Below are positions 50,542-60,668 of a stretch of DNA of 64,000 nucleotides, piece after piece. The notes under the pieces are model-generated. The model saw only the letters and a list, made by a program, of their open reading frames with translations. It was not told the origin of the DNA and did no database searches. This DNA is from Bordetella sp. LUAb4. Its GTDB lineage: Bacteria > Pseudomonadota > Gammaproteobacteria > Burkholderiales > Burkholderiaceae_B. The DNA lies in assembly GCF_021325795.1 (NCBI RefSeq), contig NZ_JAHPZX010000005.1:186001-250000 (forward strand). Reading direction: 5' to 3'. The number at the start of each line of letters is the position of its first letter. Position 1 is the stretch's first letter. Position numbers and translations under genes: made by a program.

Positions 50542-51753
50542 ATGACCACTCGTCCCATTTATCTCGATTATTCCGCCACCACCCCCGTCGATCCTCGCGT
50601 GGTCGACAAGATGGTGCCCTGGTTGTACGAAAATTTCGGCAATCCGGCTTCGCGTAGCCACGCTTTCGGTTGGGAGTCGGAAGACGCCGTCGAACGTGCC
50701 CGTGAAGAGGTTGCCAAGCTGGTCAATGCCGACCCGCGCGAAATCATCTGGACGTCGGGCGCCACTGAATCCGACAACCTGGGGATCAAGGGCGCGGCGA
50801 ACTTCTACGCCGAGCGCGGCAAGCACATCATCACCGTGAAGACCGAGCACAAGGCGGTGCTGGATACCTGTCGCGAACTGGAGCGCCAGGGTTTCGAAGT
50901 GACCTATCTGAACGTGCTGGACAATGGTCTGATCGATCTGGACGTGTTCAAGGCCGCGCTGCGGCCGGACACCATCCTGGTTTCGGTGATGATGGTCAAC
51001 AACGAAATCGGCGTGATCCAGGACATCGAAACGCTGGGTGAAATCTGCCGCGAGAAGGGCATCATTTTCCACGTTGACGCCGCGCAGGCGACGGGCAAGG
51101 TGGAGATCGACCTGCAAAAGCTGAAAGTCGACCTGATGGCGTTTTCGGCACACAAGACCTACGGTCCCAAGGGCATCGGCGCGTTGTATGTGCGTCGCAA
51201 GCCGCGCATTCGTATCGAAGCGCAAATCCACGGCGGTGGCCACGAGCGGGGTTTCCGTTCGGGCACGCTGCCTACGCATCAGATCGTCGGCATGGGTGAA
51301 GCCTTCCGTTTGGCGCGCGAGGAAATGGGTACCGAGAACGAGCGTATCCGCATGTTGCGTGATCGCCTGTGGGCCGGACTGTCGCAGATCGAGGAGGTCT
51401 ACCTCAACGGCGACCTGGAGCAGCGCGTGCCGCATAACTTGAACGTCAGCTTCAACTATGTGGAAGGCGAGTCCCTGATCATGGCCGTCAAGGAGTTGGC
51501 GGTGTCGAGCGGGTCCGCCTGCACGTCCGCGAGCCTGGAGCCGTCCTATGTGTTGCGTGCCCTGGGCCGCAACGACGAACTGGCGCACAGCTCGATCCGA
51601 TTCACCATCGGTCGCTTCACCACCGAGCAGGAAATCGATTTCACCATCGATCTGCTCAAGAGCCGTGTCGGCAAGCTGCGCGACATGTCGCCGTTGTGGG
51701 AAATGGCCAAGGAAGGCATCGACCTGAATTCCGTGCAGTGGGCTGCCCACTGA
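50542..51753 (+). CDS. iscS: Cysteine desulfurase IscS
   Basis: PLP enzyme supplying sulfur for Fe-S assembly, 403 residues. The PLP lysine lies in [11 protein letters not shown], the catalytic Cys in [16 protein letters not shown], and the PLP-binding region in [10 protein letters not shown]. Spacing from iscR is 29 nt. It transfers persulfide sulfur to IscU. Confidence 0.97.
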   Translation: MTTRPIYLDYSATTPVDPRVVDKMVPWLYENFGNPASRSHAFGWESEDAVERAREEVAKLVNADPREIIWTSGATESDNLGIKGAANFYAERGKHIITVKTEHKAVLDTCRELERQGFEVTYLNVLDNGLIDLDVFKAALRPDTILVSVMMVNNEIGVIQDIETLGEICREKGIIFHVDAAQATGKVEIDLQKLKVDLMAFSAHKTYGPKGIGALYVRRKPRIRIEAQIHGGGHERGFRSGTLPTHQIVGMGEAFRLAREEMGTENERIRMLRDRLWAGLSQIEEVYLNGDLEQRVPHNLNVSFNYVEGESLIMAVKELAVSSGSACTSASLEPSYVLRALGRNDELAHSSIRFTIGRFTTEQEIDFTIDLLKSRVGKLRDMSPLWEMAKEGIDLNSVQWAAH

Positions 51754-51802
51754 ATCCAAGATATCGGTAAGCTTCGCCCGGTGCGAAGTGGGAGAAAACA
51801 TC

Positions 51803-52189
51803 ATGGCATATAGCGAAAAAGTTCTGGATCACTACGAAAACCCCCGCAACGTCGGTTCGTTCGAAAAGGGCGACAGCACGGTGGGAACGGGCATGGTGGG
51901 CGCGCCCGCCTGTGGCGACGTCATGAAGCTGCAGATCAAGGTCGGCGCGGATGGCGTCATTGAAGATGCGCGCTTCAAGACCTACGGCTGTGGTTCGGCC
52001 ATTGCCTCCAGCTCGCTCGTCACCGAGTGGGTCAAGGGCAAGACGCTGGACGAAGCGATGAGCATCCGCAACACGCAGATCGCCGAAGAACTGGCCCTGC
52101 CGCCGGTGAAGATTCACTGTTCGATCCTGGCGGAAGACGCCATCAAGGCGGCTGTCCAGGATTACAAAGAAAAGCACTCGGTGAACTGA
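51803..52189 (+). CDS. iscU: Fe-S cluster scaffold IscU
   Basis: A 128-residue scaffold with the three ligand Cys in [22 protein letters not shown] and [11 protein letters not shown]. The HscA-recognition motif LPPVK precedes the last Cys. The ATG at 51803 gives the conserved [21 protein letters not shown] lies about 8 nt upstream. Confidence 0.97.
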   Translation: MAYSEKVLDHYENPRNVGSFEKGDSTVGTGMVGAPACGDVMKLQIKVGADGVIEDARFKTYGCGSAIASSSLVTEWVKGKTLDEAMSIRNTQIAEELALPPVKIHCSILAEDAIKAAVQDYKEKHSVN

Positions 52190-52191
52190 TC

Positions 52192-52515
52192 ATGGCTGTT
52201 ACGCTCACTCAGCAGGCGGCGAACCACATCGACCGCTATTTGCAGCGCCGCGGCAAGGGTGTGGGCTTGCGCTTGGGCGTCAGGACGACCGGTTGCTCGG
52301 GCATGGCTTACAAGCTGGAATATGTGGATGCGCCGGATCCGGCCGACGAGGTGTTCGAAAGCCACGGGGTCAAGGTGTTCGTCGATCCCAAGAGCTTGTC
52401 GTACATCGACGGCACCGAGCTCGACTATGCACGCGAAGGCCTGAACGAAGGGTTCAAGTTCCGTAATCCCAACGAAAAGGCGACCTGCGGCTGCGGCGAG
52501 TCGTTCACGGTGTAG
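52192..52515 (+). CDS. iscA: Iron-sulfur carrier IscA
   Basis: A 107-residue A-type carrier. The Cys ligands are in [12 protein letters not shown] and [10 protein letters not shown]. It starts 3 nt after the iscU stop, and its TAG overlaps the hscB GTG. Confidence 0.96.
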   Translation: MAVTLTQQAANHIDRYLQRRGKGVGLRLGVRTTGCSGMAYKLEYVDAPDPADEVFESHGVKVFVDPKSLSYIDGTELDYAREGLNEGFKFRNPNEKATCGCGESFTV

Positions 52516-53051
52516 TGTTGGCCGCTGACGATCATTTCAGTTTGTTTGGCCTGCCGGCGCGTTTCGCGCTGGATGCCCAGGCCCTGGAGCAGTCCTGGCG
52601 CGCCGTGGCGGCGCAAGTGCATCCCGATCGCTACGCCACGGCGTCGGCCGCGGAAAAGCGGGTGGCCATGCAATGGGCGGCCCGTGCCAACGAAGCCTAC
52701 CGGACGCTGCGGGATCCGCAGTTGCGCGCGCGCTACCTGTGCGAGCAGGCGGGCATCGACCTGCAGACCGAGAGCAACACCGCCATGGACCGCGCGTTCC
52801 TGATGCAGCAGATGGAATGGCGTGAAATGCTGGACGACGCCCGCGCTGACCGCGACAACGCGCACGCCTTCGATGCCTTACGCGGAGAATTGGCGCAAGC
52901 CGATGCGGCCATGCAGACGACCCTCACCGATTTGCTGGACACGCGTCATGATCACGCCGCGGCCGGCGCGAAAGTCCGGGAATGGATGTTCGTGCGCAAG
53001 ATGAGCCAGGAAGTGGCGCAGGCGGTGCAGTCCGGGCATCCGGCCGATTAG
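52515..53051 (+). CDS. hscB: Fe-S cluster co-chaperone HscB
   Basis: J-domain co-chaperone, 178 residues, delivering IscU to HscA. The HPD motif lies in VHPDRYATAS. The C-terminal three-helix domain binds IscU. The start is GTG at 52515 overlapping the iscA stop; a TTG at 52518 is also possible. Confidence 0.94.
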   Translation: MLAADDHFSLFGLPARFALDAQALEQSWRAVAAQVHPDRYATASAAEKRVAMQWAARANEAYRTLRDPQLRARYLCEQAGIDLQTESNTAMDRAFLMQQMEWREMLDDARADRDNAHAFDALRGELAQADAAMQTTLTDLLDTRHDHAAAGAKVREWMFVRKMSQEVAQAVQSGHPAD

Positions 53052-53132
53052 CGACGACGGCTCCGCGGTGTCGCGGGGCTGTGCAACGGCGTTACGGTCC
53101 TGGCCGGCGCTGTTCAACGATACGAATCCATC

Positions 53133-54995
53133 ATGGCTCTATTGCAGATTTCAGAACCCGGTGAATCGCCCGCGCCGCATCAGCGCAAGCTGGCGGTGGG
53201 CATCGACCTGGGTACAACCAATTCCCTGGTGGCGGCGGTGCGCAGCAGCGTGCCCGAAGTGCTGCCGGACGAGCAAGGGCGTGCCCTGCTGCCGTCCGCG
53301 GTGCGCTACCTGGCCGACGGGCAGCGCGTGGTCGGGTATGACGCCCTGACGGCGCAGGCCGAAGATCCGGCCAATTCCATTGTTTCCGTCAAGCGCTTCA
53401 TGGGCCGCTCGGCCGACGACGCGCGCGCCAGCGGCGCCGCCTACGACTTCGTCGATGCGCCCGGCATGGCGCGCCTGCGCACCGTGCAAGGCGAGCTGAG
53501 CCCGGTCGAGGTGTCGGCACATATTCTGGAGCGTCTGCGCGCGCGTGCTGAAGCGGTACTGGGCGACGACCTCGTGGGCGCGGTGATCACCGTGCCGGCG
53601 TACTTCGACGACGCACAGCGCCAGGCCACGCGCGACGCCGCGCGGCTGGCGGGACTGAACGTGTTGCGCCTGCTCAATGAACCCACCGCGGCCGCTATCG
53701 CTTATGGGCTGGAGAATGCCGCGGAAGGGGTATATGCCGTTTACGACCTGGGCGGCGGCACGTTCGATATTTCGGTGCTGCGGCTGACCAAGGGCGTATT
53801 CGAAGTGATCGCCACGGGTGGTGATACCGCCTTGGGCGGCGATGATTTCGACGGTTTGATCGCGTCCCATGTGCTGGACGCCCTGGATGGCGCCGCCTGG
53901 TCGCGCCATGACCGGCGCGCGTTGACGGTTGCCGTGAAAGCCGCGCGCGAACGCCTGACCGATGTGGAGACCACCACGGTCGACGTGCGTCTGCAGGATG
54001 GCCGCCAGCTCAGCCACCCGCTGACGCGCGCGCAGTTCGAGGACATGGCTGCCGGGCTGATCGATCGTACGCTGGCCTGCGCGCGGCGTGCGCTGCAGGA
54101 TGCGAATCTGCAGAAATCCGAGGTGCGCGGTGTGGTGATGGTCGGCGGCGCCACGCGCATGCCGGTCGTACGCCGCAAGGTGGGCGAATTCTTCGGCCAG
54201 ACGCCATTGACCGATCTGGATCCGGATCAAGTCGTGGCGCTGGGCGCGGCCCTGCAAGCCAATCTGCTGGCGGGTAATCGGGCGCCGGGCGAGGACTGGC
54301 TGCTGTTGGACGTGATTCCGCTGTCCCTGGGCCTGGAAACCATGGGCGGGCTGGTCGAGCGCATCATTCCTCGCAACAGCACCATTCCCGTGGCGCGGGC
54401 GCAGGAATTCACCACCTTCAAGGACGGGCAGGGAGCCATGAGCTTCCACGTGCTGCAGGGCGAACGTGAACTGGTGAGCGACAACCGTTCGCTGGCGCGC
54501 TTCGAATTGCGCGGGATTCCACCTATGGTGGCCGGTGCCGCCCGCATCCGCGTCACCTTTCAGGTCGACGCCGATGGCTTGTTGGGTGTGACGGCGCGGG
54601 AACAGAGCACCGGGGTGGAAGCCTCCGTGACGGTGAAGCCGTCTTACGGACTGTCCGACGAAGAAATCACCCGCATGCTGGCCGACAGTGTGGACCAGGC
54701 CGATGCCGATGCGCAGGCGCGCATGCTGCGCGAACAGCAGGTCGAGGCGCGCCAACTGCTGGAGTCGGTACAGGCCGCGTTGGCGGCTGACGCCGATCTG
54801 CTGGACACCGACGAGCGTGCCAAGGTGGACGCCGCCCTGACCGGTGCCGCCGCGGCCCAGGAACTGACCGATGCCGACGCGGTGCGTGCCGCGGTACAGG
54901 CCTTGTCCGACGCCACCGAGGACTTCGCCGCCCGCCGCATGGACCGCAGCATCCGCCGCGCCCTGTCGGGCCGCAAGCTGGACGAAATCGCCTGA
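53133..54995 (+). CDS. hscA: Fe-S assembly chaperone HscA
   Basis: Hsp70-type ATPase dedicated to IscU, 620 residues. Nucleotide-binding motifs: [26 protein letters not shown] and [14 protein letters not shown]. The substrate-binding domain begins near [17 protein letters not shown]. It is shorter than DnaK, which is normal for HscA. It lies 81 nt after hscB. Confidence 0.96.
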   Translation: MALLQISEPGESPAPHQRKLAVGIDLGTTNSLVAAVRSSVPEVLPDEQGRALLPSAVRYLADGQRVVGYDALTAQAEDPANSIVSVKRFMGRSADDARASGAAYDFVDAPGMARLRTVQGELSPVEVSAHILERLRARAEAVLGDDLVGAVITVPAYFDDAQRQATRDAARLAGLNVLRLLNEPTAAAIAYGLENAAEGVYAVYDLGGGTFDISVLRLTKGVFEVIATGGDTALGGDDFDGLIASHVLDALDGAAWSRHDRRALTVAVKAARERLTDVETTTVDVRLQDGRQLSHPLTRAQFEDMAAGLIDRTLACARRALQDANLQKSEVRGVVMVGGATRMPVVRRKVGEFFGQTPLTDLDPDQVVALGAALQANLLAGNRAPGEDWLLLDVIPLSLGLETMGGLVERIIPRNSTIPVARAQEFTTFKDGQGAMSFHVLQGERELVSDNRSLARFELRGIPPMVAGAARIRVTFQVDADGLLGVTAREQSTGVEASVTVKPSYGLSDEEITRMLADSVDQADADAQARMLREQQVEARQLLESVQAALAADADLLDTDERAKVDAALTGAAAAQELTDADAVRAAVQALSDATEDFAARRMDRSIRRALSGRKLDEIA

Positions 54996-55004
54996 GTTTT
55001 TCAT

Positions 55005-55346
55005 ATGCCCAAACTTACCGTTTTGCCCCATCCCGACGTCTGCCCCAATGGCGCCGTCATCGAGAATGCCCCGCAGGGCGTGTCGATCTGCCGCGTGATG
55101 CTGGATAACCACATCGAACTCGAGCACGCTTGCGAGCTGTCCTGCGCCTGTACCACTTGCCACGTCGTTGTGCGCGAGGGATACAACTCCCTGGAAGATG
55201 CCACTGATTCCGAGGAAGATCTGCTGGACAAGGCCTGGGGCCTGTCGTCGACGTCGCGCCTGGCTTGCCAGGCCAAGATCGCCGATACCGACCTGACCGT
55301 GGAAATTCCCCGCTATACGATCAATCACGCCAAGGAGAACCATTGA
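55005..55346 (+). CDS. fdx: [2Fe-2S] ferredoxin of the ISC system
   Basis: A 113-residue adrenodoxin-type ferredoxin providing electrons for cluster assembly. Ligands follow C-x5-C-x2-C in ACELSCACTTCHVVV plus the last Cys in RLACQAKI. Its stop overlaps the iscX ATG by 1 nt. Confidence 0.96.
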   Translation: MPKLTVLPHPDVCPNGAVIENAPQGVSICRVMLDNHIELEHACELSCACTTCHVVVREGYNSLEDATDSEEDLLDKAWGLSSTSRLACQAKIADTDLTVEIPRYTINHAKENH

Positions 55347-55540
55347 TGAAATGGGTCGATACGTATCAGATCGCCGAAGCCTTGTTCGACGTTCATCCGG
55401 ACGTGGATCCGGCTACGGTGCGTTTCACGCAGTTGCGCGAAATGGTGATGGCGCTGCCGGGCTTCGAGGATGATCCCGCCCGTTCGGGGGAAAAGATCCT
55501 GGAAGCCATCCAGCAGGCCTGGATCGAAGAGGCAGCCTGA
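55346..55540 (+). CDS. iscX: Fe-S assembly accessory protein IscX
   Basis: A 64-residue acidic helical protein, MKWVDTYQIAEALFDVHPDV at the start and ILEAIQQAWIEEA at the end, as in E. coli IscX. It binds IscS and modulates iron use. It is the last gene of the isc operon, overlapping fdx by 1 nt, with a terminator 74 nt downstream. Confidence 0.95.
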   Translation: MKWVDTYQIAEALFDVHPDVDPATVRFTQLREMVMALPGFEDDPARSGEKILEAIQQAWIEEAA

Positions 55541-55613
55541 GGCAGCTATTCGAGGCAGGTGAGCGGGGCAGTCCTTCAAGACAGGTATTTGCCCGTGCGC
55601 GGCGGTATCATGC

Positions 55614-55648
55614 AGGCCGGCGGTCCCCCGAGGACAGCCGGCCTTTTT
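55614..55648 (+). terminator. Terminator of the isc operon
   Basis: AGGCCGGC (55614-55621) pairs with GCCGGCCT (55637-55644) around a 15-nt loop, followed by TTTTT (55644-55648). Confidence 0.8.
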
Positions 55649-55726
55649 GCATTTCACCGGATGGACGTTAGCCTGGCCCAGGCGCTCCGGTGAAGCGTGG
55701 CGCTACTCTCAACCATCGAGCGATTC

Positions 55727-56623
55727 ATGTCTCTTCCGACCCTGCGTTTTGGCTTGGCAGCGAACCGGCTGCATCACGAGGCGCCCAATGCGGCCCTGTT
55801 CGACTGGTTGCGCGGCTGTTCGGGTTCCATCCGCGAGATGGGCATCCAGCTTTACACCGTGGGCCGCACGCACGATGCCATTTCGCGCGAGGGCATGCTG
55901 CAAGGCTATTCCGGCCTGATTCGCTATCCGTATGGCCGGGAAGGCGGCTTGATGAAGCTGGTGGCGCGCGTGACGGAAGGGCGCGACGGCAGCCAGCCTT
56001 TCGATGGGGCCATCTATCTGATCGACCCGGTCGATCCTTCGTCGATCTTCCCCGAAGCATTGGCGCTCAAGCGCCAGTGCATCACGCATGGCAAGCCTTT
56101 CGTGTCCACGCTGGCGGGCGCCATCGAGTGGGTGGAGGTCGAGCGTGTGCTGGCGGGCCTGGCGCCGGATCCGGCCAGTTCGCGCCTGTTGGATTTCTCG
56201 CGCCAGACGATGGCCTTGATCGCGCACGACGCGTTGAAGGACCAGATGGTCGATTTCGCGGATACGCATTTCGATCTGTTGTCGCGTTTCGCGCGCCGCG
56301 TGGCTACCGGGACGACCGGCGGCCGCTTGAACGATTTGGCGTGGTCGCGTGGCTGGCCGTCGGACAAGCCTTGGGTGCATCGCTATCTGAGCGGACCCCT
56401 GGGCGGTGACGCGCAGATCGGCGAGCTGGTGCTGGAGCATCAGTGCCAGCGGGTGATCTTCTTCGAGGATCCCCATGTGGCGCGGCAGCACGAAGCCGAT
56501 ATCCAATTGCTTGAACGTGCGGTACGCGTAGTGACCGCGACGGCGTCCTGCGCCACGTCGCCCGCCGTCGCGCGCCGGTGGGCGCAGGCGATGGAGTTGC
56601 GGTTGCAACGCTTGGGCGGGTAG
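55727..56623 (+). CDS. Methylglyoxal synthase-family protein with duplicated domain
   Basis: A 298-residue cytoplasmic protein. Residues about 160-290 match methylglyoxal synthase: AHD (His167, Asp168), ATGTTGG (193-199), SGPLGGDAQIG (Asp228), FFEDPH (Asp248), then His255 and Asp258, in the order of the E. coli catalytic residues. Residues 1-150 look like a second copy of the fold (GLAANRLHH, VGRTHDAI, YPYGREGGLMKLV, IYLIDPVDPSSIFPEA) without the full acid set. E. coli MgsA is about 150 residues and single-domain. The product would be methylglyoxal from dihydroxyacetone phosphate if the C-terminal domain is active. Not part of the isc operon. Confidence 0.85.
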   Translation: MSLPTLRFGLAANRLHHEAPNAALFDWLRGCSGSIREMGIQLYTVGRTHDAISREGMLQGYSGLIRYPYGREGGLMKLVARVTEGRDGSQPFDGAIYLIDPVDPSSIFPEALALKRQCITHGKPFVSTLAGAIEWVEVERVLAGLAPDPASSRLLDFSRQTMALIAHDALKDQMVDFADTHFDLLSRFARRVATGTTGGRLNDLAWSRGWPSDKPWVHRYLSGPLGGDAQIGELVLEHQCQRVIFFEDPHVARQHEADIQLLERAVRVVTATASCATSPAVARRWAQAMELRLQRLGG

Positions 56624-56659
56624 CTTGCTGCCGGCAAACTCCGCGGAGAGTGTTCTGTC

Positions 56660-56745
56660 CTGACCGACCGGGCCAGGCCAGACCGGACCAGGCGAGACCA
56701 GACCAGGCCAGGCCAGACCAGACCTGACCTGACCTGATCTGACCG
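56660..56745. repeat. Degenerate 5-bp tandem repeat
   Basis: About 17 units of a pentamer close to CCAGA/CCAGG, drifting to CCTGA at the right end, between the methylglyoxal synthase-like gene and the lysS terminator. No gene covers it. Confidence 0.8.
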
Positions 56746-56789
56746 GCCCGCATGGCTCCGCCAGAGACCTGCATCATGACCGGACGATC

Positions 56790-56817
56790 AAAGGCCACCC
56801 CTTGGGGTGGCCTTTTT
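56790..56817. terminator. Hairpin terminator between the synthase-like gene and lysS
   Basis: AAAGGCCACCC (56790-56800) pairs with GGGTGGCCTTT (56805-56815) around CTTG, with T/A runs on both sides, so it may serve both convergent transcripts. Confidence 0.88.
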
Positions 56818-56842
56818 ACACCAAAGCCCTGTGCCGCCAGGC

Positions 56843-58363
56843 TCAGTCTTCTCGCCGCAGGTGCGGGAACAGAATGACGTCGCGGATGCTGGGGCTGTCG
56901 GTCAGCAGCATGACCAGGCGGTCGATGCCGATACCGCAACCTCCAGTGGGAGGCATGCCGTACTCGAGCGCGCGGATGTAGTCGGCATCGTAGAACATGG
57001 CTTCCTCGTCGCCGGCGTCCTTGGCTTCGACCTGGGCGCGGAAGCGCTCGGCCTGGTCCTCGGGATCATTCAACTCGGAAAAGCCGTTGGCGATTTCGCG
57101 GCCGGTGATGAACAGTTCGAAGCGCTCGGTGATGCCTGCACGGGTATCCGACGCACGTGCCAGCGGCGAAACCTCGATCGGGTAGTCGATGATGTAGGTC
57201 GGCTGCCACAGCTTGGCTTCGGCGGTTTCTTCGAACAGCGCCAATTGCAGCGCGCCCAGGCCGGCCCGCGCCAGCGGCGCATTGTCGACGTTGGCACCCA
57301 GCTTCTTCAGCTCGGCCCGCACGAAGGCGGCATCGTCGAGTTGCGCCTGGGTGTAGCCCGGCGCGTACTTGAGGATGGCCTCACAGATGGTCAGGCGGTC
57401 GAAGGGACGCGACAGATCCAGTTCGCGTTCTTGATACGTCAGTACGGCGCTGCCGGTCGCGGCGATGGCGGCCTGGCGGATGACTTGTTCGGTGAAGTCC
57501 ATCAGCCAACGGTAGTCCGTGAAGGCCGCGTAGAACTCCATCATCGTGAATTCGGGATTGTGCCGCGGGCTGACGCCTTCGTTGCGGAAATTCCGGTTGA
57601 TTTCGAATACGCGCTCGAAACCGCCGACGATCAGGCGCTTCAGATACAGTTCGGGCGCGATGCGCAGGAACATCTGCATGTCCAGCGCATTGTGGTGCGT
57701 GACGAAAGGCTTGGCCGCCGCACCGCCGGGGATGGGGTGCAGCATGGGCGTCTCGACTTCCAGGAAGTTGGCGTCGAGCATGAACTGGCGGATGCCGCCG
57801 ATGGCCTTGCTGCGCGCGGCGAACGTGCGGCGCGTTTCTTCAGTCATCATCAGGTCGACATAGCGCTGGCGATAGCGCAGCTCCTGGTCGGCCACGCCGT
57901 GGAACTTGTCCGGCAAAGGACGCAGCGACTTCGACAGCAGACGGGCCTGCGTGGCGTGGATGGACAGTTCGCCCTTGTTGGTCTTGAAGATAGTGCCTTC
58001 GACCGCGATGATGTCGCCGATGTCCCACTGCTTGAAAGCCGCGTAGGGCTCTTCGCCCAGCGTGCCGCGGTCCAGATAGATCTGGATGCGGCCGGTGGCG
58101 TCCTGCAGCGTGGCGAAGCTGGCCTTGCCCATGACGCGCTTGAGCATCATGCGGCCGGCTACCTTGGCTACGCGGGCCGTGGCGGCCAGCGCTTCCTGGT
58201 CCTTGTCGCCGTATTCGGCGTGCAGTTCGTCCGCGTGCGCATCGGGCACGTAGTCGTTGGGGAAGGCGACGCCGGTTTCACGCAGCTTGGCAAGCTTGGC
58301 GCGGCGCTCGGCGATCAGCCGGTTTTCGTCTTGCGCGGGGTTGGCGGTCGAAGTATCGGTCAT
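56843..58363 (-). CDS. lysS: Lysyl-tRNA synthetase (class II)
   Basis: Class IIb synthetase charging tRNA-Lys, 506 residues. The N-terminal OB-fold domain ([20 protein letters not shown]) is followed by the catalytic domain. Motif 2 is [20 protein letters not shown] with [13 protein letters not shown], and motif 3 is [20 protein letters not shown]. It lies 8 nt after the SDR stop on the same strand, so it is probably co-transcribed with prfB and the SDR gene. Confidence 0.97.
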   Translation of the reverse strand: MTDTSTANPAQDENRLIAERRAKLAKLRETGVAFPNDYVPDAHADELHAEYGDKDQEALAATARVAKVAGRMMLKRVMGKASFATLQDATGRIQIYLDRGTLGEEPYAAFKQWDIGDIIAVEGTIFKTNKGELSIHATQARLLSKSLRPLPDKFHGVADQELRYRQRYVDLMMTEETRRTFAARSKAIGGIRQFMLDANFLEVETPMLHPIPGGAAAKPFVTHHNALDMQMFLRIAPELYLKRLIVGGFERVFEINRNFRNEGVSPRHNPEFTMMEFYAAFTDYRWLMDFTEQVIRQAAIAATGSAVLTYQERELDLSRPFDRLTICEAILKYAPGYTQAQLDDAAFVRAELKKLGANVDNAPLARAGLGALQLALFEETAEAKLWQPTYIIDYPIEVSPLARASDTRAGITERFELFITGREIANGFSELNDPEDQAERFRAQVEAKDAGDEEAMFYDADYIRALEYGMPPTGGCGIGIDRLVMLLTDSPSIRDVILFPHLRRED

Positions 58364-58371
58364 GGCAAGGT

Positions 58372-59127
58372 TCAGTCGTAATTACGGATGTCGTCGATTT
58401 CGGTCTGGCCGAAATCGTCACGGTCGAGATAGGCGGCGATCCGCGCGGCGACGTTGGCCGGCGCGGACAGCTTGCCGCTGGCGTGCATGTCCTGGAAGCG
58501 TGACAGGGCAGGGAAGGCGGCGGGATCGCTGCCGCGGATGGCCACCTGCATGTCCGTGTCGACGACGCCGGGGGCGAGCGATACCACGCGCGCGCCGTCG
58601 GCGCCTTGTTCCTGCTTGAGGACCCGGGTGTACATGTCCAGTGCCGCCTTGGTGGCACAGTAGACACCCCAGCCCGGGTTGGGGTTGCGGCCGGCGCCCG
58701 AGGAAATGTTGAGAATGCGACGGTCGGCCTTCAGCCCCTGGGTCGCCGTCAGGAACCGCGTGGTCAGCAGCATCACGGCGGTGACGTTCAGATTGAATGC
58801 GGTAGTGATGGCGGCGGCATCGTCCAACTGATCGCCGCGGGCCACGGGCTGTACCGTGCCGGCATTGTTGATCAACAGGTACCGGGCCGCGTCGCGCGGC
58901 AGGGCGGCGGCGACGCGCGCGCCGGCGTCGCTGGCCGCGGCCAGGTCGGACAGGTCGACGTCGATCTGCGTCAGTGTGGCGCCTTGGGCCTCGGCGTGGG
59001 CTTGCAACTCGGGGTCGGTACGGCGCGCCAGCGTGATCAATTGCACGCCGGGTTTGGCGAGAGCACGGGCCAGGGCGGCGCCGATGCCGCGCGAAGCGCC
59101 GGTGAGGACGACAGAGGTTGGGGTCAT
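58372..59127 (-). CDS. Short-chain dehydrogenase/reductase (sepiapterin-reductase-like)
   Basis: A 251-residue SDR oxidoreductase. The NAD(P) loop is [11 protein letters not shown], the catalytic tetrad includes Ser in ISSGAG and Tyr/Lys in [11 protein letters not shown], and NNAG is present. The substrate is unknown. It sits between prfB and lysS on one strand. Confidence 0.88.
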   Translation of the reverse strand: MTPTSVVLTGASRGIGAALARALAKPGVQLITLARRTDPELQAHAEAQGATLTQIDVDLSDLAAASDAGARVAAALPRDAARYLLINNAGTVQPVARGDQLDDAAAITTAFNLNVTAVMLLTTRFLTATQGLKADRRILNISSGAGRNPNPGWGVYCATKAALDMYTRVLKQEQGADGARVVSLAPGVVDTDMQVAIRGSDPAAFPALSRFQDMHASGKLSAPANVAARIAAYLDRDDFGQTEIDDIRNYD

Positions 59128-59209
59128 GCCGGGTCCTTGTTGTTCTGACTGAAAGGAAAATCGTCGTGCGAAGCCGCCGGCACGGCGCCTTGCGGCGCCG
59201 CGGCCGGTC

Positions 59210-60314
59210 TTAAACCGCTTGCTTCAAGCTGGCCTGGATGAAGGGATCGAGGTCGCCGTCCAGCACTTTCTGGGTGTTGGAGATTTCCACGTTGGTGCGC
59301 AGGTCCTTGATGCGGCTCTGGTCCAACACGTAGGAACGGATCTGGTGGCCCCAGCCCACATCGGTCTTGGAGTCTTCCAGTTTCTGTTGTTCCGCCATGC
59401 GGTTCCGCATTTCCAGCTCGTACAGGCGCGATTTCAGCATCTGCATGGCTTCGGCGCGGTTACGGTGCTGGGAGCGGTCGTTCTGGCACTGCACGACGAT
59501 GCCGGTCGGGTTGTGCGTGATACGCACCGCCGAGTCGGTCTTGTTGATGTGCTGACCGCCGGCGCCGCTGGCGCGATAGGTGTCGATGCGCAGATCCGCC
59601 GGGTTGACGTCGACTTCGAAGGATTCATCCACCTCGGGGTAGACGAACACGCTGGCGAAGGAGGTGTGGCGGCCGCCCGAGGAGTCGAACGGGCTCTTGC
59701 GCACCAGACGGTGCACGCCGGTTTCCGTGCGCAGGTAGCCGAAGGCGTACTCGCCTTCGATCTTGATGGTGGCGGATTTGATGCCGGCCACTTCGCCTTC
59801 CGATTCTTCCAGGATTTCGGTCTTGAAACCCTTGCGCTCGCAATACTTCAAGTATTGGCGCAGCAGCATGGACGCCCAGTCCTGCGCTTCGGTGCCGCCG
59901 GCGCCAGCCTGGATGTCCAGGAAGCAATTCAGCGGATCGGCGGGATTGGAGAACATCCGCCGGAATTCCAGCCCTTCCAGCTTTTGCTGGAAAGCGTCGG
60001 CGTCGAGTTCGATGGATTCGAGCGTGGCATCGTCGGCGTCAGCCGCGGCGAGTTCGAACAACTCGTTGGAGTCGGCCAGGCCGCTGCCCAGCGCGGACAA
60101 GGTGCCAACGACGTCTTCGAGGCTTTTCTTTTCGCGGCCCAGATCCTGGGCGTGCTTGGGATCGTTCCAGACTTCGGGGTTTTCCAGCTCGGCGTTTACG
60201 ACCTGGAGGCGCTCATCTTTGGCATCGTAGTCAAAGATACCTCCGAAGTGCTCGTTCGCGCTCGGCGTAGTCGGCGAGTCGGGCGGCGAGCTGGTTCTGG
60301 CGTTCGGCTTCCAT
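59210..60314 (-). CDS. prfB: Peptide chain release factor 2 (programmed +1 frameshift)
   Basis: RF2 recognises UGA and UAA. The ATG at 60314 opens a 27-codon segment (60314-60234) ending in an in-frame TGA at 60233-60231. Skipping one T (60233) continues in the long frame from GAC at 60232 to the stop at 59210, giving 367 residues. Motifs: [18 protein letters not shown] (catalytic GGQ) and the stop-reading SPF as [12 protein letters not shown] frame running further upstream in the second reading frame (to 60547) is not the start. Confidence 0.96.
60230..60245 (-). other. Programmed +1 frameshift signal of prfB
   Basis: On the minus strand the signal reads CGGAGG-TAT-CTT-TGAC: a Shine-Dalgarno-like AGG just upstream, the slippery CTT, the TGA stop and a following C. 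It is the standard RF2 autoregulatory site. Low RF2 favours the shift. Confidence 0.96.
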
Positions 60315-60668
60315 GGCAATCCTAAGGCTGTCTTATTGACTAAACCCGCCATTTTAGCCTGCCTTGGCGGCGGGCAGGGATGAGGAGTGGAACTGGCATT
60401 GTCAGCGGCGGTGACGGTAGCGGGAGCAGGGCCGGGCCAGGGCGAGGGCAGGGCTTGGAGGTCCAGGAAGATGCCGGTCGAAATTTGGGAAATTTCCTGG
60501 TGATGCGGCGTGGGAATCTGAAGCCTGGCATCCCGCAGGGAAGGCACTCTTGCGGAGTGTGCATTTCCGTTATGCCGAGTAGGTTATTTGGCGCCGCCAA
60601 GGGTGATAGAGGCCAGCGCCTGGCTGATCGGGGAAGTGTTTTATGGATTCAGGATGCAGAGGTTGATT
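60315..60668. other. Divergent intergenic region before the effector-like genes
   Basis: The 354 nt between prfB and the 60669 gene contain no convincing gene; frames on both strands lack family features and ribosome-binding sites. It must hold the prfB promoter and probably that of the 60669 gene. I see no clear -35/-10 pair. Confidence 0.5.

Noticed and set aside
60315-60547. N-terminal extension of RF2 in the second reading frame
   Set aside because: The conserved RF2 N terminus ([19 protein letters not shown]) lies in the other frame, joined by the programmed +1 shift.
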